From NCBI GenBank assembly GCA_035534535.1, contig DATLRS010000008.1, forward strand, positions 1-23,153: 23,153 nucleotides of DNA, given 5' to 3'. This document shows, in pieces, positions 14,375 to 21,842 of the stretch; within the stretch, counting starts at the first letter, position 1, and the number at the start of each line of letters is the position of its first letter. The notes beneath the pieces are model-generated. The model saw only the letters and a program-made list of their open reading frames with translations, did not search any database and was not told the DNA's origin. Origin of the DNA: DATARH01 sp035534535 (lineage in GTDB: Bacteria; Pseudomonadota; Alphaproteobacteria; ATCC43930; CGMCC-115725). The translations under genes were made by a program, and so were the position numbers.

Positions 14375-14758
14375 ATGACCGAGCGAACCGAAGAGTCCGT
14401 CGGAAACCTGGGCTATCACGCGCACATCTATTTCGACCCGGAGAAGACCCGCGGCGGCGCCGAGCGGCTCTGCGCCGCGCTCGCCGCGAAATTCCGGGTC
14501 GAGGTCGAGAGCTTGCGCGACGGACCGGTCGGGCCGCATCCGATCGCCAATGCGCTGGTGATCTTCAAGCCCGACCAGTTCGCGCAGGTCGTGCCGTACC
14601 TGATGCTGCACCGCGACGGGCTCGACATATTGGTCCACCCGCTGACGAGCGATGCGGTCGAGGATCACAGCCACTATGCGATCTGGCTCGGCAACCCGGT
14701 CAAATTGCGCCTCCACACGCTGCCCCACGGTCGCGGCGGGCGGCTGCCGAGCGCCTGA
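14375..14758 (+). CDS. DOPA 4,5-dioxygenase family protein
   Basis: Small protein of 127 residues matching the DOPA-dioxygenase family, whose fungal members cleave the catechol ring of DOPA by extradiol attack. Visible family features are YHAHIYFD (H15, H17), VGPHP (H55), LMLHRDGLDILVHPLT (H79, H88) and DHSHYAIWLGNP (H98, H100); several of these histidines can bind the iron. The length is normal for bacterial members. The start at ATG 14375 has GGGAGGG 6 bases upstream. It lies 108 bases after the GMC gene on the same strand and is probably co-transcribed with it. The bacterial role is poorly known; catechol products of the HpaB-type or Rieske enzymes would be logical substrates. Confidence 0.85.
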   Translation: MTERTEESVGNLGYHAHIYFDPEKTRGGAERLCAALAAKFRVEVESLRDGPVGPHPIANALVIFKPDQFAQVVPYLMLHRDGLDILVHPLTSDAVEDHSHYAIWLGNPVKLRLHTLPHGRGGRLPSA

Positions 14759-14908
14759 CGAGGTCCATCGTCAGGCCCGCGACCGGGGGGCCACAGACCG
14801 TGCGAAACGCACGCCCGCTCCGCGGATTGTGCACGCAACGAAGGCTCGCCAATCGGCAACAACACGCTATCATACCGCCAGACCAAGCTGTCGAAGAGGA
14901 GCCGTCTG

Positions 14909-16192
14909 ATGCTGCCACCGAAGGAAAATGAATTGATCACCCGCGTCGGGGCCGGCACCCCGATGGGTAAGACGATGCGGCGGTATTGGATCCCGGCCTG
15001 CATGTCGTCGGAGATCGCCGAGCCGGACAGCCCGCCGATCCGCGTCAAGCTGTTGGGCGAAGACCTCGTGGCGTTCCGCGACAGCGACGGCCGCATCGGC
15101 CTCGTCGACGAATATTGCCCGCACCGCCGCGTGTCGCTGTATTTCGGGCGCAACGAGGAATGCGGGCTGCGCTGCATCTATCACGGCTGGAAATTCGACG
15201 TCGAGGGCAACTGCCTCGACCAGCTCAACGAACCCCCGGAGCATCAGTTCAAGCAGCACATCCGCCTCACCGCCTATCCGACGGTCGAGATGGGCGGTCT
15301 CGTCTGGGCCTATCTCGGCCCCATCGAGAAGATGCCGCCAGCGCCGAAATTCGCCTGGACCCAGGTCGCTCCGGAGCGCCGCAACGTCACCAAGGTCATC
15401 CAGGAATGCAACTGGCTGCAGGCGCTGGAGGGCGGCATCGACACCTCGCACGCGCCGATCCTGCACCGCGCGCTGACCGACAACACGACCCGCGGCGGCA
15501 TCCGCCCGTCGAGCCCGTTCGTCCGCGGCAAGGCGCCAAGGCTCGTCGTCGACGTTACCGATTACGGCTATCTCTACGCCGGCATCCGGCCATTGGGCGA
15601 CGCGGAGGTGCACATCCGCAGCTATCATTTCGTGCTGCCGTTCCACCAGATCCGCCCGTCGCGCACGATGAGCGGCCTCGCGTCGGACGCCGGCCATATC
15701 TGGGTGCCGATGGATGACTACAACGTCATGGTCTACAACTGGTTCTACGCGCTCGACGAAAGCGCCGTGTTGACCGACGAGGATCGGTCGGAGGAAAACG
15801 CCGGCAACGGCCCGAAGCACGTCGACCAGAAGACGTTCCGCTCATTCCAGAACCTGTCGAACAATTACGGCCTCGACCGCGCGGTGCAGCGGACCGAGAC
15901 CTACAGCGGCATCGACGGCATCAACCAGCAGGATCGCGCGCTGCAGGAAAGCATGGGCCGCATTGTCGACCGCTCGAAGGAACATCTCGGGCCGGCCGAC
16001 AAGGCGATCGGCCAGACACGGCGGATGTTGCGCCAGGCGGTCAACGCGGTTGAGGAGGGCGCCAGCCCGGGCGGCACCGGCACCAGCTACTACCATCTGC
16101 GGGCCGGCGAGGAGGTCTTGCCGCGCGATGCGGACTGGCACCAGATCATGGCGCCCGACATCACCAAGGAAAAGATCCTGCAGACGGTGTAA
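14909..16192 (+). CDS. Rieske non-heme iron oxygenase, phthalate 4,5-dioxygenase-like alpha subunit
   Basis: Terminal oxygenase of 427 residues. The Rieske [2Fe-2S] ligands are C70 and H72 (YCPHRRVSL) and C89 and H92 (RCIYHGWKFD). The mononuclear iron site has D178, H181 and H186 in GGIDTSHAPILH, where D178 is the electron-bridging aspartate. The stretch after the Rieske domain (FDVEGNCLDQ...AYPTVEMGGLVWAYLGP) resembles phthalate 4,5-dioxygenase and other homotrimeric alpha-only oxygenases and O-demethylases. A separate reductase must supply electrons; none is in the window. ATG 14909 follows GAGGAG at a good distance. It could be a dioxygenase or an O-demethylase; sequence alone does not decide. 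Confidence 0.92.
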   Translation: MLPPKENELITRVGAGTPMGKTMRRYWIPACMSSEIAEPDSPPIRVKLLGEDLVAFRDSDGRIGLVDEYCPHRRVSLYFGRNEECGLRCIYHGWKFDVEGNCLDQLNEPPEHQFKQHIRLTAYPTVEMGGLVWAYLGPIEKMPPAPKFAWTQVAPERRNVTKVIQECNWLQALEGGIDTSHAPILHRALTDNTTRGGIRPSSPFVRGKAPRLVVDVTDYGYLYAGIRPLGDAEVHIRSYHFVLPFHQIRPSRTMSGLASDAGHIWVPMDDYNVMVYNWFYALDESAVLTDEDRSEENAGNGPKHVDQKTFRSFQNLSNNYGLDRAVQRTETYSGIDGINQQDRALQESMGRIVDRSKEHLGPADKAIGQTRRMLRQAVNAVEEGASPGGTGTSYYHLRAGEEVLPRDADWHQIMAPDITKEKILQTV

Positions 16193-16207
16193 GGCCGGCC
16201 GGCGGGG

Positions 16208-16264
16208 GCCCTGTCGGCGGAGCCCCTGCCGGCGGGCCCCTGTCGGCGGGCCCCTGCCGCGTCG
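16208..16264. repeat. Short tandem repeat, 14-bp unit CCCCTGYCGGCGGG
   Basis: About four copies in a row directly after the Rieske oxygenase gene: units begin near 16209, 16223, 16237 and 16251. T and C alternate at position 7, and there is one single-base indel in the first unit. Unit ends and starts (GGCGGG/CCCC) can pair, so it may also act as a structured 3' end. Probably replication-slippage DNA. Confidence 0.65.
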
Positions 16265-16318
16265 CCGCGATCAGGGCTGGCGCGCGGGCGCCTTGCCGCC
16301 CGCATCCAGCGGGTGCTG

Positions 16319-16708
16319 CTAATTACAAACCCGCACGCGTTGGCGCGCCCACCGATAGCCGTTCCAGAAAGCCCGCCCCCAAGTCCAGTAGCAAGCGGTC
16401 GGCCCGTAATAGTACGGCCCGACCCCGCCACCGAAATATCCGAACGATCGCTGGTGGTGGTGATGATGGTGGTGATGATGGTGGTGATACTGATACTGGG
16501 CGATCTGCACCGGAGCCGGCCGGGCGCTGCGCAGGGCGTCATCGGCCTTTAGCAGCGCGAGCGCGTTCGGAATTGGCGCGAGCAGCTCGGCGTAGGATTG
16601 CGGCGCTGGCGGCTGGTCTGGCGGCGCCGCCGCGGTGGCCTGCCCGGACGCCGTGAACGCAAGCAGCGCGGCAGTACTACAAAGCAGAAGCCTGATTCTG
16701 TCATTCAT
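16319..16708 (-). CDS. Secreted small protein with an eleven-histidine tract
   Basis: Predicted exported protein of 129 residues. The N-terminus MNDRIRLLLCSTAALLAF...ATAAAPP is a Sec signal peptide with likely cleavage near residues 25-27. The mature part has a proline-rich start, a short helix (SYAELLAPIPNALALLKADDALR), then eleven consecutive histidines. An aromatic and glycine-rich tail follows (FGYFGGGVGPYYYG, CYWTWGRAFWNG) with two cysteines and a basic end. Similar His-rich, Tyr/Gly-rich secreted proteins of unknown function occur in Rhizobiales. The histidine run could bind Ni, Zn or Cu in the periplasm. The gene stands alone and convergent with the Rieske gene. No known function. Confidence 0.7.
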   Translation of the reverse strand: MNDRIRLLLCSTAALLAFTASGQATAAAPPDQPPAPQSYAELLAPIPNALALLKADDALRSARPAPVQIAQYQYHHHHHHHHHHHQRSFGYFGGGVGPYYYGPTACYWTWGRAFWNGYRWARQRVRVCN

Positions 16709-16879
16709 AGTGGTCCCTCGAAACGCAAATTTGATGCCTTCCTAACGGTCTCCCGGTCGCCATCGTTCCCGAAAAGAAGTACCGCCGCGGGGAGTATCGC
16801 GCTGCCGTAGAGGTTCGCCAATGGCCGGCGCGTGCGAGCGGCGGCATTGTCGCACCGTCCGCGCGGCCCCCGAGCCGCG

Positions 16880-16915
16880 TTGCCCTGCCCATATGTATTG
16901 CCCTGCCCATATGTA
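16880..16915. repeat. Perfect 18-bp tandem duplication upstream of the DHDPS-family gene
   Basis: TTGCCCTGCCCATATGTA occurs twice head to tail (16880-16897 and 16898-16915). A third partial copy begins TTG and runs into TTGACG (16916-16921), a good -35 hexamer. Each unit contains the palindrome CATATG. A -10 at the proper distance is not clear (TTATTG, spacer 19). A paired operator in front of the lyase-gentisate dioxygenase operon is possible, or it is a recent slippage event. Confidence 0.7.
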
Positions 16916-16987
16916 TTGACGCGACGGGGCGGGCGGGGGCTTATTGATCGATCCGTCGCAGTATTGCCGCCTTAGGGAGCTATTGGC

Positions 16988-17917
16988 ATGGCGTCAACGC
17001 CTTTCGCCGGGGTGCTAGTCCCGGTTCTGACCCCGTTCACCCGCTCCGGCGCGCCCGATGCCGGCCGATTTGTCGCATTCTGCCGCTGGCTGCTCGAGCA
17101 GGGCGCCGACGGCCTGGCGATCTTCGGGACGACCAGCGAAGCCAATTCGATGGCGGCCGGCGAGCGCATGGAACTGCTCGACCGGCTGGTGGCGGCCGGC
17201 ATTCCGCCGGGCAAACTGATGCCCGGCACCGGCGCCTGCTCGGTGACCGAGGCGGCGACGCTGGCACGCCACGCGGTCGGCCACGGCGTCGGCGGCGTCC
17301 TGATGCTGCCGCCGTTCTATTACAAGGGGATGAGCGACGACGGGCTCTATGCGTTCATTGCCGATGTGATTGGCCGGGTCGGCGCGGCGGCGCTCAAGAT
17401 CTACCTCTATCACATCCCGCCGCAGACGGTGCTCGGCCTGTCGCTCGATCTGGTCGGCCGCCTGATCAAGGATTTTCCCGATACCGTCGTCGGCCTCAAG
17501 GACAGTTCGGGCGATTGGAGCAACACCGCCGCGCTGATCGAACGCTTCCCGGGCTTTGCCGTCTTCCCCGGCTCCGAGGTGTTCCTGCTCGACGGGCTGC
17601 GCAAGGGCGGGGTCGGCTGCATCACGGCGACCGGCAATGTCAACGTGCCGGGCATCCGCAAGGTCTACGAAAACTGGCGGACGCCGCAGGCCGACGCCTT
17701 GCAGGCCGAGATCACCTTGGCGCGCATGACGATCCAGGCCTATCCGATGGTGCCGGCCCTGAAGCGCATCGTCGCGCATTTCCATGACGATCCGGACTGG
17801 GCCGCGGTGCGGCCGCCGATGGTGCCGCTGAGCGCAGCGCAATCGGCGGCGCTGTTGGCCGACCTCGGCAAGATCGGCTTCACCCTCGGCGACAAGCGCC
17901 GGGAGGCCGCCGAATAA
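16988..17917 (+). CDS. DHDPS/NAL superfamily lyase (class I aldolase)
   Basis: TIM-barrel aldolase of 309 residues using a Schiff-base lysine. The phosphate/carboxylate loop is GTTSEA (47-52, against GTTGES in DapA). The catalytic tyrosine is Y141 in YLYHIPP, and the imine lysine is K171 in GLKDSSGD. The GTTSEA variant, the context and the absence of lysine genes argue against true DapA. Relatives include 2-keto-3-deoxy sugar-acid aldolases and hydratase-aldolases of aromatic breakdown. It is followed after 14 bases by gentisate dioxygenase, whose Shine-Dalgarno overlaps the stop region, so the two are one operon. A pyruvate-releasing or pyruvate-adding step in an aromatic pathway is my inference. 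Confidence 0.88.
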   Translation: MASTPFAGVLVPVLTPFTRSGAPDAGRFVAFCRWLLEQGADGLAIFGTTSEANSMAAGERMELLDRLVAAGIPPGKLMPGTGACSVTEAATLARHAVGHGVGGVLMLPPFYYKGMSDDGLYAFIADVIGRVGAAALKIYLYHIPPQTVLGLSLDLVGRLIKDFPDTVVGLKDSSGDWSNTAALIERFPGFAVFPGSEVFLLDGLRKGGVGCITATGNVNVPGIRKVYENWRTPQADALQAEITLARMTIQAYPMVPALKRIVAHFHDDPDWAAVRPPMVPLSAAQSAALLADLGKIGFTLGDKRREAAE

Positions 17918-17931
17918 GGAGGAGACCCGCG

Positions 17932-18984
17932 ATGGCAACCGAGCCGGTGCCGGCCCGCACCCCCGAGCGGCAGGCCTTCTACGAGGCGATCGCGCCCCTC
18001 AATCTGGCGCCGCTGTGGGAAAAGCTGCACCATCTCGTCACCGCCGAGCCGGTGAGCGACTGTCTGCCGTATGTCTGGCAGTACGACGCTGCCGTGCGCC
18101 CGCATCTGATGCGTGCCGGCGGGCTGATCACCGCGATGGAAGCGACTCGCCGCGTGCTGATCCTGGAAAACCCCGGCTTGGCGGGCAAGGCGCAGATCAC
18201 CGACTCGCTGTTCGCCGGCTTGCAATTGATCCTGCCGGGCGAGGTGGCGCCGGCGCATCGCCATACCCAATCGGCCTTGCGCTTCATCATCGAGGGCGGC
18301 GGCGCCTACACCGCGGTCGACGGCGAGCGCACGGTGATGCAGCCCGGCGATTTCGTGATCACCCCGTCCTGGACCTGGCATGACCACGGCAACGACAGCG
18401 CCGAGCCGATGGTGTGGCTCGACGGGCTCGACATCCAGATCGTCCGGCTGCTCGGCGCGAGCTTTGCCGAACCCGGCGCCGCCGATGTGCAGCAGGTCAC
18501 CCGCCCCGCGGGCGACAGTTTCGCGCGGTTCGGCCAAAACCTGTTGCCGGTCGACTGGCACCCGGAGGTCAAGACCTCGCCGGTGTTCAACTACCCCTAC
18601 GCGAGGAGCCGCGAGGCGCTCGCGGCGCTCGCCCGCAACGGCGCGCCCGATCCCTATCACGGGCACAAGCTGCGCTACGTCAACCCGGCCAGCGGCGACT
18701 CCGCGATGCCGACGATCGGCACTTATATCCAACTCCTGCCCCAGGGCTTCGCGAGCCTGCCCTACCGGGCGACCGACGCGGCGGTCTATGTCTGCGTCGA
18801 GGGCGAGGGCGAGACGCGGGTCGGCGACGTGGTATTGCGCTGGGGCCCACGCGACATCTTTGTCGTGCCGGGCTGGACCGCGCATACCCACCACGCGGCC
18901 GGCGAATCGGTGCTGTTCAGCTTCTCCGACCGCCCGGTGCAGGAAAAGCTGGGGCTGTGGCGCGCGGCCCGCGGCAACGCGTGA
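17932..18984 (+). CDS. Gentisate 1,2-dioxygenase (bicupin)
   Basis: Fe(II) ring-cleaving dioxygenase of 350 residues that would open gentisate (2,5-dihydroxybenzoate) to maleylpyruvate. The first cupin has PAHRHTQSALRFIIEG with iron ligands H109 and H111, and H150 in PSWTWHDHGN. The second cupin (about 250-340, YVCVEGEGETRVGD...PGWTAHTHH) is the regulatory half, also with histidines. The length is that of bacterial gentisate dioxygenases (about 340-375 residues). The N-terminal APLWEKLHHLVTAEP matches the family. Start at ATG 17932 with GGAGGAG upstream. Downstream enzymes (maleylpyruvate isomerase, fumarylpyruvate hydrolase) are not in the window. Related salicylate or 1-hydroxy-2-naphthoate dioxygenases are the main alternatives. 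Confidence 0.9.
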   Translation: MATEPVPARTPERQAFYEAIAPLNLAPLWEKLHHLVTAEPVSDCLPYVWQYDAAVRPHLMRAGGLITAMEATRRVLILENPGLAGKAQITDSLFAGLQLILPGEVAPAHRHTQSALRFIIEGGGAYTAVDGERTVMQPGDFVITPSWTWHDHGNDSAEPMVWLDGLDIQIVRLLGASFAEPGAADVQQVTRPAGDSFARFGQNLLPVDWHPEVKTSPVFNYPYARSREALAALARNGAPDPYHGHKLRYVNPASGDSAMPTIGTYIQLLPQGFASLPYRATDAAVYVCVEGEGETRVGDVVLRWGPRDIFVVPGWTAHTHHAAGESVLFSFSDRPVQEKLGLWRAARGNA

Positions 18985-19025
18985 GGTGGCCCGGCTGGCG
19001 CCGGGATGACGGTGGGAAGGATGGC

Positions 19026-20441
19026 ATGATTCATCCGGCGATCCTGTCAGGCGGTTCGGGGACGCGGTTGTGGCCGATGTCGCGCGCCCTCTATCCCAAG
19101 CAGCTTCTGGCATTGACCGGCGCGCGCAGCCTGTTGCAGGAGACCGCGCTGCGCGTCGCGGGCGATGCCGGTTTCGCGCCGCCGCTGGTCATCGCCAACG
19201 AGGAGCACCGCTTTATTATCGCCGAGCAGTTGCGCGAGATCGGCGTTACGCCCGAGGCGCTGATCCTGGAGCCGGTCGGCCGCAATACCGCGCCGGCGGC
19301 GTGTGTCGCGGCGCTGCGGCTGGCCATGAGCGAGCCCGACGCGCTGATGCTGGTGCTGCCGTCCGACCATGCGATCGGCGACCTCGCCGCGTTCCGCGCC
19401 GCCACCGGGCATGCCGCGGCCGCCGCGCGCCTCGGGCATCTGGTGACGTTCGGCATCACCCCCGAGCGCGCCGAAACCGGCTATGGCTACATCGCCCGCG
19501 GCCAGCCTCTCAGCGGCTGTCAGGGCGCCTTTGCGGTGACCGGGTTTGTCGAAAAGCCCGATCCCGCCACCGCCGAGCGCTATCTCGCCGCGGGCGACTA
19601 TCTGTGGAACAGCGGCATCTTCCTGTTCCCGGCGGCGCTCTATCTGACCGAAATCGAGCGCCTGTGCCCGCAGATGCTGGCCGCCTGCCGGGAGGCGCTG
19701 GCCGGGGCGCGCGCCGACAGCGATTTCATCCGCCTCGACAAGGAGGCCTTCGCCCGCTGCCCCAGCGACTCGATCGACTATGCGGTGATGGAGCACACGC
19801 CGCAGGCCGCCGTCGTGCCGGTGACGATGGGGTGGAGCGATCTCGGATCGTGGGACGCGCTGTGGGAACTGGGCGACAAGGACGAACGCGGCAACGCGCT
19901 CGCCGGCAACGTCGTCGCCGAGGCGACGCGCAACTGCTACCTGCGCTCGGAAGCCGGGCTCGTCGCGGCGATCGGGGTCGAGGATCTGGTCGTCGTCGCG
20001 ACCGACGACGCCGTCATGGTGGCGCCGCGCAACCGGACCCAAGAGGTCAAGCAACTGGTCGGCCGGCTCCTGGCCGAGCGCCGCGACGAGGCCGACGCGT
20101 TGCCGACCGTGCACCGCCCCTGGGGCACCTACCGCAGCCTCCACAACGGCCACCGCGTGCAGGTCAAGCACATCATGGTGCGCCCCGGCGGCAAGCTGTC
20201 GTTGCAGATGCACCACCACCGCGCCGAGCATTGGGTCGTCGTCCAGGGCACCGCCAGGATCGTGCGCGGCAACGAGGAACTGATCCTGACCGAGGACCAG
20301 TCGACCTACATCCCCCTGGGCACCGCGCACCGCCTGGAAAACCCCGGCAAGATCCCGCTGCACGTGATCGAGGTGCAAAGCGGCAGCTATCTCGGCGAAG
20401 ACGACATCGTCCGCTTCGAGGACCATTACGGCCGGGAATAG
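19026..20441 (+). CDS. manC: Mannose-1-phosphate guanylyltransferase / mannose-6-phosphate isomerase
   Basis: Bifunctional enzyme of 471 residues making GDP-mannose for surface polysaccharide. The N-terminal nucleotidyltransferase domain starts with LSGGSGTRLWPMSRALYPKQ (usually FPKQ), and EPVGRNTAPA follows. The C-terminal cupin isomerase domain has QMHHHRAEHW (394-403), the type II phosphomannose isomerase metal motif. Full length for the ManC/AlgA/CpsB family. The ATG at 19026 has GGAAGGA a few bases upstream; the frame runs back into the gentisate dioxygenase gene but that part is unsupported. It follows that gene by only 41 bases on the same strand, an odd partner; no manB/algC or glycosyltransferase gene is nearby. 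Confidence 0.95.
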   Translation: MIHPAILSGGSGTRLWPMSRALYPKQLLALTGARSLLQETALRVAGDAGFAPPLVIANEEHRFIIAEQLREIGVTPEALILEPVGRNTAPAACVAALRLAMSEPDALMLVLPSDHAIGDLAAFRAATGHAAAAARLGHLVTFGITPERAETGYGYIARGQPLSGCQGAFAVTGFVEKPDPATAERYLAAGDYLWNSGIFLFPAALYLTEIERLCPQMLAACREALAGARADSDFIRLDKEAFARCPSDSIDYAVMEHTPQAAVVPVTMGWSDLGSWDALWELGDKDERGNALAGNVVAEATRNCYLRSEAGLVAAIGVEDLVVVATDDAVMVAPRNRTQEVKQLVGRLLAERRDEADALPTVHRPWGTYRSLHNGHRVQVKHIMVRPGGKLSLQMHHHRAEHWVVVQGTARIVRGNEELILTEDQSTYIPLGTAHRLENPGKIPLHVIEVQSGSYLGEDDIVRFEDHYGRE

Positions 20442-20469
20442 CGGAACGCCATCGGACAGGGGGGCGGCG

Positions 20470-20769
20470 ATGGCGATCATCACGCGGTGGGCGGCGGCAT
20501 TCGGCTACCGCAACATCCTTTACCTCGCGTTGGTCGCGGCGCTCGTGCTGCTGAGCCTGCCCTTTCCCGCCAACAACCCCTCGAATTTCAGCCGCGCCGC
20601 CTGGTATTTCGCGCTGATGAATTGGGCGGCAGTGTCGCTGGTGTTTTTTTTCGTCAATACGGTTCTTGTGGTCATTGCCCTGGTCAAGGGCCAATCGCCC
20701 GTCATTCCCCTGATTGCTTGTGTTCTCCCGGTCCTCTGCGTCGTCGTGCCGGGGATCATCTTCGGCTGA
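20470..20769 (+). CDS. Small membrane protein of unknown function
   Basis: 99 residues with three predicted membrane segments at about 15-33, 46-70 and 76-97, separated by a short polar loop (PANNPSNFSRAA) and KGQSP. No family recognised. The start at ATG 20470 has a G-rich Shine-Dalgarno, and it lies 28 bases after manC, so it is probably in the same transcript. Ends 30 bases before the convergent carbamoylase gene. It might serve polysaccharide export or be unrelated; nothing in the sequence decides. Confidence 0.7.
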   Translation: MAIITRWAAAFGYRNILYLALVAALVLLSLPFPANNPSNFSRAAWYFALMNWAAVSLVFFFVNTVLVVIALVKGQSPVIPLIACVLPVLCVVVPGIIFG

Positions 20770-20799
20770 CGGTCGCTGATCCCCGGCCGCGAAACGCTC

Positions 20800-21735
20800 T
20801 CACACCTCGGTCCTGGCGCCGGTGCGGCTGGTGATGAGGCCGTAATGCTCGACGCGGCGGTGCTTGTCGAAGGCGAAGACGGTGCGCCGCAGATAGTCGC
20901 CGAGCGAGAGGTCGAGCGTCGTCGTGATCAGTTCGTCCGCCTCGGTCAAGGCCTGCGCCGCGATCTCGCCGGTCGGCGCGACGATCGCCGAGCCGCCGAT
21001 CATCGCATGCCCGTCCTCGGCGCCGCATTTGGCCGCTGCCAATACCCAGGCGGCGTTCTGGTAGGCGCCGGCTTGCAATGACAGCATATGATGGAACATC
21101 CGCAGGTGTTCGGGCTCGCGGTGGTGGATGTTGAGGGTCGGCGTGTTGTAGCCGAGCGCGATGATCTCGACCCCCTGCAACCCCATGACCCGGTAGGTCT
21201 CCGGCCAGCGTCGGTCGTTGCAGATGCACATGCCGATGACGGCGCCCTGCATGCGCCAGACGCGAAAGCCCTCGTTGCCGACATCGAAATAGCGCTTTTC
21301 CAAATGCTGGAACGGCGCCTGCGGCAAATGCTCGGAATGACCCGGCAGATGGATCTTGCGGTAGCGCCCGATGATTTTTCCATCCGGATCGACCAGGATC
21401 GCCGTGTTGTAGCGGCGCGCCTCGCCTGTCTCCCGGGTCAACTCGGCATAGCCGAGATAGAACCCGACGCCGAGTTCCCGCGCGAGGTCGAACAAGGGCC
21501 GCGTCGCCGCGTTTGGCATCTCGGCCTCGAAATACCGGTCGATCTCGCCCTGGTCCTCCATCCACCAGCGCGGAAAGAACGTCGTCAGCGCCAGTTCCGG
21601 GAACACCACAAACCGCGCCCCATCGCCATGCGCCTCGCGCAATAACACGCAGAGCCGCTTGACGACGGCCTCCCGGCTGTCAGCGCGATGGATCGGGCCC
21701 AGCTGGGCAACGGCGGCGCGAAGCTTTCGGGACAA
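20800..21735 (-). CDS. N-carbamoyl-D-amino acid hydrolase (nitrilase superfamily)
   Basis: Hydrolyses N-carbamoyl-D-amino acids to D-amino acids, CO2 and ammonia. From a TTG start at 21735 (GGAGA a few bases upstream) the protein has 311 residues. The nitrilase triad then falls at E47 (VFPELALTTFFPRW), K127 (YRKIHLPGH) and C172 (ICNDRRWPET), exactly the numbering known for the Agrobacterium D-carbamoylase. Further matches are HLEKRYF, GYNTPT and FHHMLSLQAGAYQN. A longer frame to ATG 21792 adds an arginine-rich stretch without family match. In hydantoin users it works after a hydantoinase; none is in this window. The upstream DNA is mobile-element debris. Confidence 0.93.
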   Translation of the reverse strand: MSRKLRAAVAQLGPIHRADSREAVVKRLCVLLREAHGDGARFVVFPELALTTFFPRWWMEDQGEIDRYFEAEMPNAATRPLFDLARELGVGFYLGYAELTRETGEARRYNTAILVDPDGKIIGRYRKIHLPGHSEHLPQAPFQHLEKRYFDVGNEGFRVWRMQGAVIGMCICNDRRWPETYRVMGLQGVEIIALGYNTPTLNIHHREPEHLRMFHHMLSLQAGAYQNAAWVLAAAKCGAEDGHAMIGGSAIVAPTGEIAAQALTEADELITTTLDLSLGDYLRRTVFAFDKHRRVEHYGLITSRTGARTEV

Positions 21736-21842
21736 GGGGATCTCCGGCTTTCGGATGCGACTCCGGGAGCGATTAAGCCATCTTCTCGGCACCGCTCCAA
21801 CCTCCTCGTCATCCCCGGCGCGCGAGGCGATGCAGTCAAAGA

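Noticed and set aside
12806..14728. Minus-strand frame of 640 codons opposite the GMC gene
   Set aside because: Antisense to a complete GMC oxidoreductase and the DOPA-dioxygenase-like gene; no motifs of its own.
16441..16500. GTGGTGATGATG repeat looked like a microsatellite or CRISPR-like array
   Set aside because: It is the coding sequence of the eleven-histidine tract on the minus strand; no spacers.
18414..19025. In-frame upstream extension of manC
   Set aside because: Overlaps the gentisate dioxygenase gene; the ManC family begins at MIHPAILSGGSGTRLWP.
17740..19113. Minus-strand frame opposite gentisate dioxygenase and part of two neighbours
   Set aside because: Shadow of the operon genes; composition is Arg/Gly/Asp-rich without domains.
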